Shown here: one piece after another, positions 47,638-59,165 of the stretch
Layout of the letters: each line of letters opens with the position of its first letter
Numbering within the stretch: position 1 is the first letter of the stretch
NCBI GenBank assembly: GCA_963785565.1
Contig: CAWAVV010000011.1
Coordinates: forward strand, 186,001 to 250,000
Direction: 5' to 3'
Source of the DNA: AP-15 sp963785565
Lineage (GTDB): Bacteria; Pseudomonadota; Alphaproteobacteria; ATCC43930; CGMCC-115725
DNA: 64,000 nucleotides
The notes under the pieces: model-generated
Databases searched by the model: none
What the model was told of the DNA's origin: nothing
What the model saw: the letters and a program-made list of their open reading frames with translations, nothing else
Program-made: the position numbers and the translations under genes

Positions 47638-49218
47638 ATGCGTGACTTCAATATTCCCGGACGCTCGGCGGCAATGGCGGCGAACGGGATGGCGGCGACC
47701 TCGTCCCCGATGGCGACATTGACGGCGCTCGACGTGCTGCGCGCGGGCGGCAACGCCGCAGACGCAGCGATTGCCGCGGTCGCCGTGCAATGCGTCGTCG
47801 AACCGGAAAGCACCGGGATCGGCGGGGATTGTTTTGTTCTTTATTCGCGCGGCGGCGCGCTTCCGGTCGCGCTCAACGGCTCGGGACGGGCGCCGGCCAA
47901 AGCCAAGGTCGAATGGTATGTCGAGCACCGCATTCACGAAATCGAGGTTCCCACCCCGCATGCCGTGACCATCCCTGGCGCTGTCGACGCCTGGTGCACC
48001 TTCAACCGCGAGTACGGTACCCGGCCGCTCGCCGAATTGCTGGAGCCGGCGGCGCGGGCGGCCGAAGCGGGTTATGTCGTGACCCCGCGGGTCGCGGCCG
48101 ACTGGCGGCGCAACCAGGCCAAGCTGCGCGACCCGGTGACCGCCGCGCTGTTCCTGCCCGGCGGCAAGCCACCCGGGGCCGGCGATCGGATGGCGAACCC
48201 GCCGCTCGCCGCCACGTTGCGCCGGATCGGCCGCGAGGGTCGCGAGGCCTTTTACGACGGCGCCGTTATGCGCGACATCGTCACTCGCCTCAAATCGCTC
48301 GGTGGGTTGCACGAGGAGGAGGATTTCGCGGCGCAGCGTTCAAACTGGGTCGAGCCGATTACTGCCCCCTATCGCGGCTACGATGTCTACGAGTGCCCAC
48401 CGAATGGGCAGGGCCTGGCCGCGCTGATGATCCTGCGCACGCTCGAAGGCTATGCGCTCGGCGGCGACGAATTCAGCGAGGCCGACCGTCTGCATCTGCT
48501 CGCCGAGGCGAACAAGGCGGCCTATTGGGTGCGCGACAATTTCATCGGCGACCCCGATCATGTCACGGTCGACGTGGCGGAGTATCTGTCGGAGTCCAGG
48601 GCGGAGAAGACTCGCCGCACGATCCGGCTCGATCGTGCACTGCCAGGGCCGCATTGGGCCGAAATCGAGCAGAAGGACACGGTCTATCTCTGCGTCGTCG
48701 ACCGCGACGGCAATGCCTGCTCGTTCATCAACTCGCTGTTCTCGGGCTTCGGCAGCGGGATCGTGGCGCCCGAAAGCGGCGTGTTGCTGCATAACCGCGG
48801 CACCGGGTTCCGCACCATCCCCGGCCATCCCAATGCGATCGCGCCGCGCAAGCGCCCGTTGCACACGATCATTCCCGGAATGCTGGTCAAGGACGGCCGC
48901 GCGGTGATGCCGTTTGGCGTGATGGGTGGGCACTATCAGTCGGTCGGCCATGCGCATTTCCTGCACCGCATGCTCGACCGCGGCCTGGACCCGCAGCAAG
49001 CCGCCGAGCAGCCGCGCATCCTCGCACTCAACGGCGTCTTACAGGTCGAGCGTGCGGTTCCCGAGCCGATTGTCGCCGACCTCGCGCGCCGCGGCCACGA
49101 AATCGCGGTACAGGAGGTCCCGCTCGGCGGTTGCCAGGCGATCTGGATCGACCATCGGCGCGGCGTCCTGATCGGCGGGTCGGAGCCTCGCAAGGACGGC
49201 CTCGCGCTCGGCTATTGA
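47638..49218 (+). CDS. ggt: Gamma-glutamyltransferase-family protein (526 aa)
   Basis: The large-subunit part has AANGMAATSSPMATLTALDV, GGNAADAAIAAVAVQCVVEP, STGIGGDCFVLYS and GSGRAPAKA. The autoprocessing and nucleophile Thr is probably Thr348 in KDTVYLCVVDRDGNACSFIN; the following SLFSGFGSGI completes the small-subunit start. MVKDGR/FGVMGGHYQSVGH carries the GG motif. The enzyme cleaves gamma-glutamyl bonds after self-splitting into two subunits. No clear signal peptide is visible, so it may be cytoplasmic, or belong to the cephalosporin-acylase/oxamate-amidohydrolase-like side branch. Its stop overlaps the proposed TTG start of ureD. Confidence 0.85.
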   Translation: MRDFNIPGRSAAMAANGMAATSSPMATLTALDVLRAGGNAADAAIAAVAVQCVVEPESTGIGGDCFVLYSRGGALPVALNGSGRAPAKAKVEWYVEHRIHEIEVPTPHAVTIPGAVDAWCTFNREYGTRPLAELLEPAARAAEAGYVVTPRVAADWRRNQAKLRDPVTAALFLPGGKPPGAGDRMANPPLAATLRRIGREGREAFYDGAVMRDIVTRLKSLGGLHEEEDFAAQRSNWVEPITAPYRGYDVYECPPNGQGLAALMILRTLEGYALGGDEFSEADRLHLLAEANKAAYWVRDNFIGDPDHVTVDVAEYLSESRAEKTRRTIRLDRALPGPHWAEIEQKDTVYLCVVDRDGNACSFINSLFSGFGSGIVAPESGVLLHNRGTGFRTIPGHPNAIAPRKRPLHTIIPGMLVKDGRAVMPFGVMGGHYQSVGHAHFLHRMLDRGLDPQQAAEQPRILALNGVLQVERAVPEPIVADLARRGHEIAVQEVPLGGCQAIWIDHRRGVLIGGSEPRKDGLALGY

Positions 49219-50039
49219 CGCACGGGATCGCCGAAATCGGCTTTGCCCGCCGCGACGGGGTCACCCGCCTCGCTCATCTTTATCAGGCCGACCCGCTGCG
49301 CGTGCTGTTCCCGGCCCCGGAAGCAGATGATCCGATCCAGGCGGCGCTGGTCACAACTTCGGGCGGGCTGGTCGCCGGCGACCATATCGACATCACTGTT
49401 CGCGTCGATGCCGAGGCGAGCGCGCATGTCACGGCCTCGGCGGCTGAAAAGATCTACCGCTCGACCGGCATGACAACCGTGGTGCGCCAAGCGCTGACGG
49501 TGGGCGACGGCGGCGCACTCGAATTCCTGCCGCCCGAGACGATCGTGTTCGACCGCGCGCGTCTCGAGCGCGAGAGTACGATCGAGCTTGCGCGGGATGC
49601 TGTGTTCCTTGGCGGCAACATCGTGGTTTTTGGCCGCCGCGCCCGCGGCGAGCGCTTCACCCGCGGATTTCTGCGCGATGTGTGGGAGGTGCAGTGCGAA
49701 GGCTGCCTCGTTTGGGGCGATGCGCTGCATCTCGACGGGGATATCGCCGCGATCGTCGCCGATCCCGCCTGCTTCGACGGCGCAGCGGGTTTCGCCACCT
49801 TGATCCTGGCGCCCGCTCGTCGCGATCCACAGAGATTTGTCGACGGCGCTCGCGCGGTCCAGGCTGCCGTGCCACAGGGGGTCAGGGCCGGTGTTACCGC
49901 AGTCGGCGGCCTCGTTGTGGCCCGCTGGCTGGCCGCCGACGCGGCCCTGCTGCGCCGCGCCTATGCCGATCTCGCTTGCCATTTGCGTTGCGAGGCGATG
50001 GGATTGCCCCGGCGCCTGCCGCGGATTTGGCACGTATGA
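49215..50039 (+). CDS. ureD: Urease accessory protein UreD (274 aa)
   Basis: The protein begins LTHGIAEIGFARRDGVTRLA, then HLYQADPLRVLFP and TTSGGLVAGDHIDITVRVDA, followed by TASAAEKIYRSTG, FLPPETIVFDRARLERESTI and RDVWEVQCEGCLVWGDALHL. These are the standard UreD blocks. UreD binds apo-urease together with UreF and UreG and helps place nickel. The start is taken as TTG 49215, which overlaps the ggt stop as TTGA and gives a normal N-terminus. An upstream frame extension overlaps ggt and looks like a shadow. It is the first gene of the ureDABCEFG cluster. Confidence 0.9.
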   Translation: MTHGIAEIGFARRDGVTRLAHLYQADPLRVLFPAPEADDPIQAALVTTSGGLVAGDHIDITVRVDAEASAHVTASAAEKIYRSTGMTTVVRQALTVGDGGALEFLPPETIVFDRARLERESTIELARDAVFLGGNIVVFGRRARGERFTRGFLRDVWEVQCEGCLVWGDALHLDGDIAAIVADPACFDGAAGFATLILAPARRDPQRFVDGARAVQAAVPQGVRAGVTAVGGLVVARWLAADAALLRRAYADLACHLRCEAMGLPRRLPRIWHV

Positions 50040-50058
50040 TGCTGGGTTATCTGATGCG

Positions 50059-50361
50059 ATGAACCTGACCCCGCACGAAAAGGACAAGCTGCTGATATCG
50101 GTGGCGGCGATGGTCGCCGAGCGCAGGCTGAGGCGCGGCGTCAAGCTCAACTACCCCGAGGCGGTGGCGCTGATTACCGATTATGTGCTGGAAGGCGCCC
50201 GCGACGGCAGGAGTGTGGCTGAGCTGATGCGCGACGGCGCGACCGTGATCGGCCGCGAGCAGGTCATGGAGGGGGTAGCCGAGATGATCGCCGAAATCCA
50301 GGTCGAAGCGACCTTTCCCGACGGCACCAAGCTCGTCACCGTCCACGAGCCGATCCGTTGA
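50059..50361 (+). CDS. ureA: Urease gamma subunit (100 aa)
   Basis: The protein reads MNLTPHEKDKLLISVAAMVA, ERRLRRGVKLNYPEAVALIT, then GATVIGREQVMEGVAEMIAE and FPDGTKLVTVHEPI. This is a complete, normal-length gamma subunit with all helices. It joins UreB and UreC in the nickel enzyme that splits urea to ammonium and carbamate. ATG 50059 lies 19 bases after the ureD stop. A palindromic element separates it from ureB. Confidence 0.95.
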   Translation: MNLTPHEKDKLLISVAAMVAERRLRRGVKLNYPEAVALITDYVLEGARDGRSVAELMRDGATVIGREQVMEGVAEMIAEIQVEATFPDGTKLVTVHEPIR

Positions 50362-50388
50362 GTTGGACATTGATCCAAGCGCTTTTTG

Positions 50389-50472
50389 TCGTCACCCCCG
50401 ACAAAGCCGGGGCCCAGGGATACCGCCAAGACACCCGCTGTCCCTGGGTTCCCGCTTTCGCGGGAACGACGA
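50389..50472 (+). repeat. Palindromic element inside the urease operon (between ureA and ureB)
   Basis: The left arm CGTCACCCCCGACAAAGC-CGGGG-CCCAGGGA pairs with TCCCTGGGTTCCCGC...CGGGAACGACGAGG. It is related to the element at 42117-42221. Its right end, CGACGAGG, directly provides a GAGG ribosome-binding site eight bases before the ureB ATG. Confidence 0.8.
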
Positions 50473-50479
50473 GGTCGTG

Positions 50480-50785
50480 ATGATCCCGGGCGAGTTGCTC
50501 CCTGCGGCGGGCGACATCGAAATCAATGCTGGGCGGCCGACCGTGACCTTGACCGTCGCCAACACCGGCGACCGCCCGATCCAGGTGGGCTCGCATTATC
50601 ATTTCTACGAAACGAACTCCGCCCTTTCCTTCGACCGCGAGCAGGCGCGCGGCTATCGGCTCGACATCCCGGCAGGGACCGCGACACGCTTCGAGCCAGG
50701 GCAGAGTCGCGAGGTCAGGCTGGTTGCTTACGTCGGAGCGCGCCGCGTCGTCGGGTTCAACGGCAAGATCAACGGCTCGTTGTGA
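50480..50785 (+). CDS. ureB: Urease beta subunit (101 aa)
   Basis: The protein reads MIPGELLPAAGDIEINAGRP, TVTLTVANTGDRPIQVGSHY, then HFYETNSALSFDREQARGYR, LDIPAGTATRFEPGQ and VVGFNGKINGSL. It is a complete beta subunit. ATG 50480 (or GTG 50477) is placed directly behind the palindromic element, whose terminal GAGG acts as ribosome-binding site. In many related operons ureA and ureB are closely spaced, so the gap of 118 bases here is due to the insertion. Confidence 0.95.
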   Translation: MIPGELLPAAGDIEINAGRPTVTLTVANTGDRPIQVGSHYHFYETNSALSFDREQARGYRLDIPAGTATRFEPGQSREVRLVAYVGARRVVGFNGKINGSL

Positions 50786-50822
50786 ATATGCTCGATCTTT
50801 CCCAGCACCCGCCTGTCAAGTT

Positions 50823-50948
50823 CCTCTCCCCCCGCCGGCCGGGGGGAGAGGGTGAGGGGGGCCAGGGGGCTGACCGGCGTCGCCCACCTCACCCTCCCAT
50901 CGCTGCGCGACGGGCCCCTCCCTCTCCCCCCTAAAGGGCGGAGAGGGG
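50823..50948 (+). repeat. Palindromic element between ureB and ureC, CTCTCCCCCC/GGGGGGAGAG type
   Basis: CCTCTCCCCCCGCCGGCC-GGGGGGAGAGGG forms an almost perfect hairpin, and a second arm CCCTCCCTCTCCCCCCTAAAGGGCGGAGAGGG pairs in the same way. Together they fill nearly the whole ureB-ureC gap. Strong RNA structure here would slow or end read-through. Confidence 0.8.
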
Positions 50949-50966
50949 TGAATTTGGACTAGAGCG

Positions 50967-52676
<1,710 letters not shown>

Positions 52677-52701
52677 GCCGATGGGCGTCGCTTTCGCTTT
52701 C

Positions 52702-52789
52702 GTCATTACGCGCGCAGCAAAGCAATCTCGCGCCAATGGAGCTTGGCCAGACCAGATTGCTTCGTCGCCCGCGGCTTCCTCGCAATGAC
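52702..52789 (+). repeat. Palindromic element between ureC and ureE, GTCATT...AATGAC type (copy 2)
   Basis: It is a second copy of the element at 41975-42063: GTCATTACGCGCG...AAGCAATCTCG and AGATTGCTTCGTCGCCC...CCTCGCAATGAC. Its right end contains an ATG (52785) in frame with ureE that would add six residues. Confidence 0.8.
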
Positions 52790-52802
52790 CGCAGAGCGAC
52801 GC

Positions 52803-53273
52803 ATGCGCCGGGCGATCGCGGTCCATCCCCGCGGGCACTGGCCAGAGGGCGAAGCGGTCGACGCCGTAACGCTCGCCTATCTTGATCGGCATCGGCGGCG
52901 TATTCGCCTCGTCGCCGGTTCAGGCGTGACCTTTCTGCTCGACCTTGCGCGCGCGCAGCATCTTGGCGATGGCGATGGGCTCGAACTCGACGGCGGCGGC
53001 TATGTCCGGGTGCGCGCGGCGCCGGAGCCGGTGTTGGAGATCGAGGCCGAGGATCGTGCCGGTTTGTTGCGGATCGCCTGGCATCTCGGCAACCGCCATC
53101 TGCCATTGCAGGTCGCGGGCGACCGGCTGCGCATCCGCGCCGACCATGTCATCGCCGAGATGGTCGCCGGTCTCGGCGGAAAACTAACCCGGCTCGACGC
53201 GCCGTTCGACCCGGAAACCGGCGCCTATGCCGGCCCCCAGCATCACCAGCACGATGACCACCATCACGACTGA
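52803..53273 (+). CDS. ureE: Urease accessory (nickel) protein UreE (156 aa)
   Basis: From ATG 52803 the protein reads MRRAIAVHPRGHWPEGEAVD, then LAYLDRHRRRIRLVAGSGVT, LLDLARAQHLGDGDGLELDG and an N/C-terminal pattern of UreE. It ends in QHHQHDDHHHD, a His-rich tail that binds nickel for delivery to UreG and the urease active site. An in-frame ATG at 52785 lies in the palindrome's end and is less likely. The final 20 codons overlap ureF. Confidence 0.9.
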   Translation: MRRAIAVHPRGHWPEGEAVDAVTLAYLDRHRRRIRLVAGSGVTFLLDLARAQHLGDGDGLELDGGGYVRVRAAPEPVLEIEAEDRAGLLRIAWHLGNRHLPLQVAGDRLRIRADHVIAEMVAGLGGKLTRLDAPFDPETGAYAGPQHHQHDDHHHD

Positions 53274-53954
53274 CGCCGTCCTTGCCGATGCCGGGCTCTA
53301 TCGTATGCTCGCCTGGCTGTCGCCGGGCTTCCCGATCGGCGCCTTCAGTTATTCGCACGGCCTCGAAGCTGCTGCCGAAGCCGGCCAGGTGCGCGACCGC
53401 GCGTCCTTGCAGGGCTGGATTGCCGCGGTCGTCGCACTGGGCGGCGGGCGGGTCGATGCCGACATCCTGCGTGATGCGCATCATGCGGCTGCAGCGAACG
53501 ACATCGAGTTGCTGTCCGTCGCGAACCGCCGCGGGTTGGCCTATCGCGCTACCGCCGAGCTGGCGCTCGAAACCAGCGCCCAGGGCGAGGCGTTTCTGGC
53601 GACATGCCGGGCCGCCTGGCCGGAGCCGTTTATCGACCAGTGGGCGGCGGCGCGCGAAGAAGCGTGCCATCCCGCGGCCGTTGGCGCGGCAATGGCGCGC
53701 GCCGGAATCCCCGTCGCCAGCGCGTTAACAGGATATTTGCAGGCGATGTCGGCAAATTTGACATCCGCGGGTCTGCGGCTCGGCATTGTCGGTCAAACCG
53801 ATGGCCAGCGGATTCTGGCCGCACTCGAGCCGGTCGTTGTGGAAGCGGCCGCGGCGGCGATCGCGCGTGATCGGACCGAGTTTGGCGCGGCGACCTTCGC
53901 CGTCGATCTCGCCTCGATGGCTCACGAAACCCAATATACGAGGCTGTTCCGCTC

Positions 53955-53958
<4 letters not shown>
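53254..53958 (+). CDS. ureF: Urease accessory protein UreF (234 aa)
   Basis: The protein reads LYRMLAWLSPGFPIGAFSYS, then HGLEAAAEAGQVRDRASLQG, and later AWPEPFIDQWAAAREEACHP, GIPVASALTGYLQAMSANLT and LRLGIVGQTDGQRILAALEP. This is a complete UreF, the GTPase-gating partner that joins UreD and UreG on apo-urease. ATG 53254 overlaps ureE by 20 bases; an ATG at 53227 would add nine residues. Its stop overlaps the ureG start (ATGA). Confidence 0.92.
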
Positions 53959-54561
<603 letters not shown>

Positions 54562-54578
<17 letters not shown>

Positions 54579-55809
54579 CCGCGCGGATCAGCTGATGCCG
54601 ATTCCTTCCTGCCTCGCTGCTGCCGGGGCCAGCTCGCAGGGCCGGGTGGATCGGGGCAACGCCGCGGCGCCGCTGGCGATCTACATCCATTGGCCGTTTT
54701 GCCGGTCGAAATGCCCTTATTGCGACTTCAATAGCCATGTCCGCGACGGCATCGACGCGGCTCGCTGGACGCGGGCCCTGCTGGCCGATCTCGACCATCA
54801 GGCGGCGCTGTTGCCGGGGCGCGCGGTCGGCTCGGTCTTTTTCGGCGGCGGCACGCCTTCACTGATGCCTCCCGAAACGGTCGCGTCATTGCTCGAAAGG
54901 GTGCAGCGGCATTGGGCGGTTACGGCCGATGTCGAAATCACCCTCGAAGCCAACCCGAATTCCACCGAAGCCGCGCGTTTCCGCGCCTTTGCTGCTGCCG
55001 GAGTCAACCGACTGTCGCTCGGCGTCCAGGCGCTCGACCCGGCGGCGTTGCGCTTTCTCGGCCGAGCGCATGACCGCGCCGAGGCGATCGCCGCGATCGA
55101 GCATGCAAGCGACAATTTCGCCCGGTTCTCGTTCGATCTGATTTATGCCCGGCCCGGCCAGAGCATTGCCGCCTGGCGGCGCGAACTCGACGAGGGGCTG
55201 GGCCTCGCCGGCGACCATCTCTCGCTCTATCAGCTGACGATCGAACCCGGCACCGCCTTTGCCACCTTGGCGCGACGCGGCGATCTGGTCCCGCCCGACG
55301 ACGACGACGCCGCTGCGCTGTTCGAGACGACCCAGGACCGCCTCGCCGCCGTCGGGCTTCCCGCCTACGAAATCTCGAACCACGCCCGCCCCGGCGCCGA
55401 GTGCCGCCACAATCTCGTCTATTGGCGTTATCAGGATTATGTCGGCATCGGCCCAGGCGCGCATGGCCGGCTGACCCGAGAGGGCGTCAAATATGCGACC
55501 CGCCAGCGCCGCGCGCCCGAGGCCTGGCTCGCCGCGGTCGAAGCCACCGGCGGCGGTCTCGAAGAAACCGCCGCGATCGGCCGCGACACAGCGATCGAGG
55601 AAATGCTGATGATGGGGCTCCGGCTGACCGAAGGGGTCGCGCGCCCGCGGCTCGAGCAAGCCGCCGGACAGATCGCCGAGGCCGTGTTCGCCGACACTCT
55701 TCCCCCGCTGATCGAAGGCGGCTTCCTGACCCTCGACCGCGACCGCCTCGCTGCTACCCCTGCCGGCCGCCAACGCCTCAACGCCGTGCTCGCGTCCCTC
55801 CTCGGCTGA
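54562..55809 (+). CDS. hemW: HemW, radical SAM haem chaperone/CPDH-like (415 aa)
   Basis: The radical-SAM cluster motif is IHWPFCRSKCPYCDFNSH with Cys47, Cys51 and Cys54 (CX3CX2C). GSVFFGGGTPSLMPPETV, LEANPNSTEAARFRAFAAAG, VNRLSLGVQ and LSLYQLTIEPGTAF are HemW/HemN hallmarks. HemW proteins lack the extra Cys of true oxygen-independent coproporphyrinogen oxidase and are haem chaperones. The GTG at 54562 overlaps ureG by 17 bases; GTG 54571 is another candidate. The overlap suggests co-transcription with the urease genes by accident of packing. Confidence 0.9.
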
Positions 55810-55949
55810 GCGCCCCGGCGACATCGGCCTCGACGCGGGTATCGCCCCCGCCACCTGCGCCCTGTCTTCCGCCAGGCCCCGGTCCATCAAATCACTTGCA
55901 GATCTCGATCGCCGCGAGACAATCGATTGGTTGGACGAGGATCGGGAGA

Positions 55950-57581
55950 GTGGCCGAAGCATACGCCTACATCATCGTCGGGGCCGGATCGGCGGGCTGC
56001 ACCTTGGCCAATCGGCTGAGCGAGGACGCGGACGCGCGCGTGCTGGTGCTCGAGGCGGGCGGCTGGGACCGCGACCCGTGGATCCACATCCCGCTCGGCT
56101 GGGGCCGGATGTTGCAGCGCCGCCGCCACGACTGGATGTATTTCGCCGAGCCCGAGGCGACGATGGACGGCCGTCGCGTCGAGTGCGCCCGCGGAAAGGT
56201 GATCGGCGGCTCGTCTTCGATCAACGCCATGGTCTATGTGCGCGGCCATCGCGGCGACTACCAGCGATGGGCGGCGGACGGGCTCGACGCCTGGTCTTAC
56301 GCCCATGTGCTGCCCTATTTCCGCCGTCAGGAAAGCTGGGAGGGCGGCGCCGGCCCCTATCGCGGCGGCGACGGGCCGCTGACGGTGCGGCAGTCGCGCT
56401 ATTCCGACCCGCTGGTCGACGCCTACATCGCGGCGGGCGCCGCGGCCGGGCACAGCTTGACCGAGGATTACAACGGCGCGCAGCAGGAGGGCTTCGGCCG
56501 CTCGCAGATGACGATCCGCGACGGGCGGCGCTGCAGCGCCGCGGTCGCCTATCTGCGTCCGGCGCTGACCCGGCCCAATCTCGAAATCGTCGTGGGCGCG
56601 CTGGCGACACGTATCCTGTTCGAGGGTAGCCGGGCGGTCGGCGTCGAATATCTGAAATCGGGCCAGCGCATTGCCGCCTATGCCGAGCGCGAGGTGATCC
56701 TTGCCGGCGGCGTCATCAATTCGCCGCAGTTGTTGATGCTGTCGGGCATCGGCGACCCTGAAGCGCTCGCCGCGCACGACATCCCGGTCAAAGTGCCCCT
56801 GCCCGGCGTCGGGCAAAATCTGCAAGACCACATCTCGGCGCCGGTAAGCTATGCCCGTAAAGAGCCCGGCCCTTTGCACGCCAGGATGCGCGCCGACCGC
56901 ATTGCCCTGGAATTGGCCAACACCTATTTCCGCGGCGCCGGCATCGCCAGCGATTTGCCGGGCGGGCTGATGGCTTTTCTAAAGACGGCGCCCGAGGCCG
57001 CTTTGCCCGACTTACAGCTGCTGTTCAACGCCGCGCCGCTGGCGGCCTCGCCGTATTTCCCGCCCTTCGCGCCGGCCTACGCCGACAGCTTCGCCTGCCG
57101 CGCGGTCTTGTTGCGTCCCGAGAGCCGCGGGCAGGTCGCGCTCGCCTCTTCCGACCCGAAGGTCCCGGTGCGTATCCATCAGAATTTCCTAGCCACCGAC
57201 AAGGACTGGGCGACCTTGCGCGCCGGGATTCGTCTCGTTCGCGACATCGGTCGGGCGGCGCCCCTGGTCCCGTTCGCCGCGGGGGAGATCGCCCCCGGCC
57301 CCGATTGCCGTTCCGACCCCGAGCTCGACGCTTACATCCGCGCCCGCGCGATCACGGTTCACCATCCGCTCGGCACCTGCAAGATGGGCCGACCGGCCGA
57401 CCCCACCGCCGTCGTCGATCCCGAACTCAGGGTCCTGGGTGTGGACGCGCTGCGCGTCGTCGACGCCTCGGTGATGCCGGACCTAGTCGGCGGCAACATC
57501 AACGCGGCTGTGATCATGATCGCCGAAAAAGCCGCCGACCTGATCCGCGGCCACCCTCCGCTCGCCCCGGTCAACGTCTAA
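55950..57581 (+). CDS. GMC-family (glucose-methanol-choline) oxidoreductase (543 aa)
   Basis: The FAD motif is AYIIVGAGSAGCTLANRLSE at residues 7-26. GKVIGGSSSINAMVYVRGHR is the GMC signature 1, and VILAGGVINSPQLLMLSGIG signature 2. The C-terminal substrate domain carries ITVHHPLGTCKMGRPAD and VVDASVMPDLVGGNINAAVI, with the catalytic His in HHPLGTC and Asn near the end. It is similar to choline/alcohol dehydrogenases. GTG 55950 is the best start (VAEAYAYIIVG). It is not close to betaine genes. The substrate is unknown. Confidence 0.88.
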   Translation: MAEAYAYIIVGAGSAGCTLANRLSEDADARVLVLEAGGWDRDPWIHIPLGWGRMLQRRRHDWMYFAEPEATMDGRRVECARGKVIGGSSSINAMVYVRGHRGDYQRWAADGLDAWSYAHVLPYFRRQESWEGGAGPYRGGDGPLTVRQSRYSDPLVDAYIAAGAAAGHSLTEDYNGAQQEGFGRSQMTIRDGRRCSAAVAYLRPALTRPNLEIVVGALATRILFEGSRAVGVEYLKSGQRIAAYAEREVILAGGVINSPQLLMLSGIGDPEALAAHDIPVKVPLPGVGQNLQDHISAPVSYARKEPGPLHARMRADRIALELANTYFRGAGIASDLPGGLMAFLKTAPEAALPDLQLLFNAAPLAASPYFPPFAPAYADSFACRAVLLRPESRGQVALASSDPKVPVRIHQNFLATDKDWATLRAGIRLVRDIGRAAPLVPFAAGEIAPGPDCRSDPELDAYIRARAITVHHPLGTCKMGRPADPTAVVDPELRVLGVDALRVVDASVMPDLVGGNINAAVIMIAEKAADLIRGHPPLAPVNV

Positions 57582-57736
57582 GGGTTGACAAGCTTCAGCC
57601 TCGAGAAATCTGCGGCCGGCCTAGGCGCACCGGTTTTTCACCACGCCGCTCCCGGATTTTGAGCGCTCTTGTTATTCTGGTCCCTTCGGATCGAAGCTGC
57701 CGATCGAGCCACGGTCATAGCCACGCGGAGGGAAGA

Positions 57737-58138
57737 ATGCTCACCATCCTCGATCTCAATGCCGAGTTCGCCAAGCTGAAGACGTTGCGCGGACGCACTC
57801 CGGAAACGCCGGCGGCCGAGCGCGAGGGCGCCTTCGCGCGGTTGGCGCCGTACCGCGACAGCGCCATCAACGTCGCCAAATTTTCCGGCGAAGGCCCATG
57901 GGAGCGCCACATCAACGGCGACGAGATCGTGCAGGTCGTCGACGGCGCCACGACTTTTCACATCATGTTCGAGGACGGGCCGCAATCCTACGCACTCAAG
58001 GCCGGGATGGTGGTCGTCGTCCCGCAAGGGAAGTGGCATCGCTTCGAGGCGCCGGACGGGGTGAGCTTGATGACCACCACACCTCAACCGACCGAACACC
58101 TCACCTTCGCGATCGACGATCCGCGAACCCTCGACTGA
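57737..58138 (+). CDS. Small cupin-fold protein (133 aa)
   Basis: The cupin barrel is visible in FSGEGPWERHINGDEIVQVV-DGATTF and GMVVVVPQGKWHRFEAPDG, with His and Glu metal ligands (RHINGDE, KWHRF). GGAGGGAAG precedes ATG 57737. It is a single-domain cupin with no enzymatic assignment. It follows the GMC gene by 155 bases on the same strand, and its role may be linked to it. Confidence 0.8.
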   Translation: MLTILDLNAEFAKLKTLRGRTPETPAAEREGAFARLAPYRDSAINVAKFSGEGPWERHINGDEIVQVVDGATTFHIMFEDGPQSYALKAGMVVVVPQGKWHRFEAPDGVSLMTTTPQPTEHLTFAIDDPRTLD

Positions 58139-58190
58139 TATCGGGGGTTATTTGAGCCTTGCCGAGACCGCCACCACGCCGGCCCACTCC

Positions 58191-59165
58191 CTACGACGCG
58201 AAAATCTCGCCGAGGCGCCGGATCGAGCTCAGCACTTGTTGCTGCGGCAGTCCCGGCCACTGGCAGCGCATGATGAAGTGATCGACGCCGAGAAGTTCGC
58301 GATAACGCGCGATCTCCTCCTTTACCGACACCGTGTCGCCGATGATGAACCGGTCGCGCGCGAAATCCTCGAAGTCGGGCGAGGTGCGGTCCTGCAGTCC
58401 CCAGGCGGCGTAGGCGTTGTATTTGTATTCGAGCGGGCCGCGGCATTCCTCGTGCGCGGTGGCGTGGCGCGCGCCGACATAGCATTCCAGGGTAATCGGA
58501 AATTCCATCGGGGTTCGGCCGTATTCCTTCAATGCCGCGCGATAGGTCTGCATCAGCGGCGCCACCGTGCCGAGCCCGCCGCTGTTGACGATCAGCCAAG
58601 CGTCGCCGATCCGCGCCGCGCGCCTGACCGATACTTCGGCCTGCCCGGCGATGTAGACCGGCGGCCCACCCGGGCGCACCGGCTTCACGCCGATGCCAGC
58701 GTCGTTGACCGTGTAGAACCGGCCCTTATGGCTCACCCGATCCTCGGTCCACAGCCGACGCATCAAGGCGATGCTCTCGTTGAACCGCGGCGCCCGCTCC
58801 TTGAGGGCGAGGCCGAACGCGTCGAACTCCGGCTGGCGGTAGCCCAGGCCGATGCCGAGGATGTAGTTGCCGCCGGTCAGCACGTCCAAGGTGGCCGCTT
58901 CCTCGGCAACATGCATCGGGTTGAGCGGCGGCAGGATCAGGATGTTCGGCCCGATCGTCATGCCCTGCGCGTGGGCCGCGACGTAGCCCATGACCGGCGT
59001 GATCTGCAGCATCTGCAGCGGATGGGTCAGCCAGTGATGCGGGAACCACAGGGACGCGAACCCCGCGTCATGCGCCGCGCGCACTTGCGCCACCATCTCC
59101 GGGACCCGCTCGACCAGGTTGAAGCCCTCCGGGAACTGGGTGTTGATGAACAGACCGACTTTCAT
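58191..59165 (-). CDS. LLM-class (luciferase-like) flavin-dependent oxidoreductase (324 aa)
   Basis: The protein starts MKVGLFINTQFPEGFNLVER, and has LWFPHHWLTHPLQMLQITPV and NPMHVAEEAATLDVLTGGNY, then LGIGLGYRQPEFDAFGL. Later blocks VYIAGQAEVSVRRAARIGDA and FIIGDTVSVKEEIARYREL fit the TIM-barrel LLM family. Members use reduced FMN or F420 and O2 or another acceptor to oxidise small organic compounds. No partner flavin reductase is next to it. It is convergent with the cupin gene and divergent from the PEP-CTERM region. Confidence 0.87.
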   Translation of the reverse strand: MKVGLFINTQFPEGFNLVERVPEMVAQVRAAHDAGFASLWFPHHWLTHPLQMLQITPVMGYVAAHAQGMTIGPNILILPPLNPMHVAEEAATLDVLTGGNYILGIGLGYRQPEFDAFGLALKERAPRFNESIALMRRLWTEDRVSHKGRFYTVNDAGIGVKPVRPGGPPVYIAGQAEVSVRRAARIGDAWLIVNSGGLGTVAPLMQTYRAALKEYGRTPMEFPITLECYVGARHATAHEECRGPLEYKYNAYAAWGLQDRTSPDFEDFARDRFIIGDTVSVKEEIARYRELLGVDHFIMRCQWPGLPQQQVLSSIRRLGEIFAS

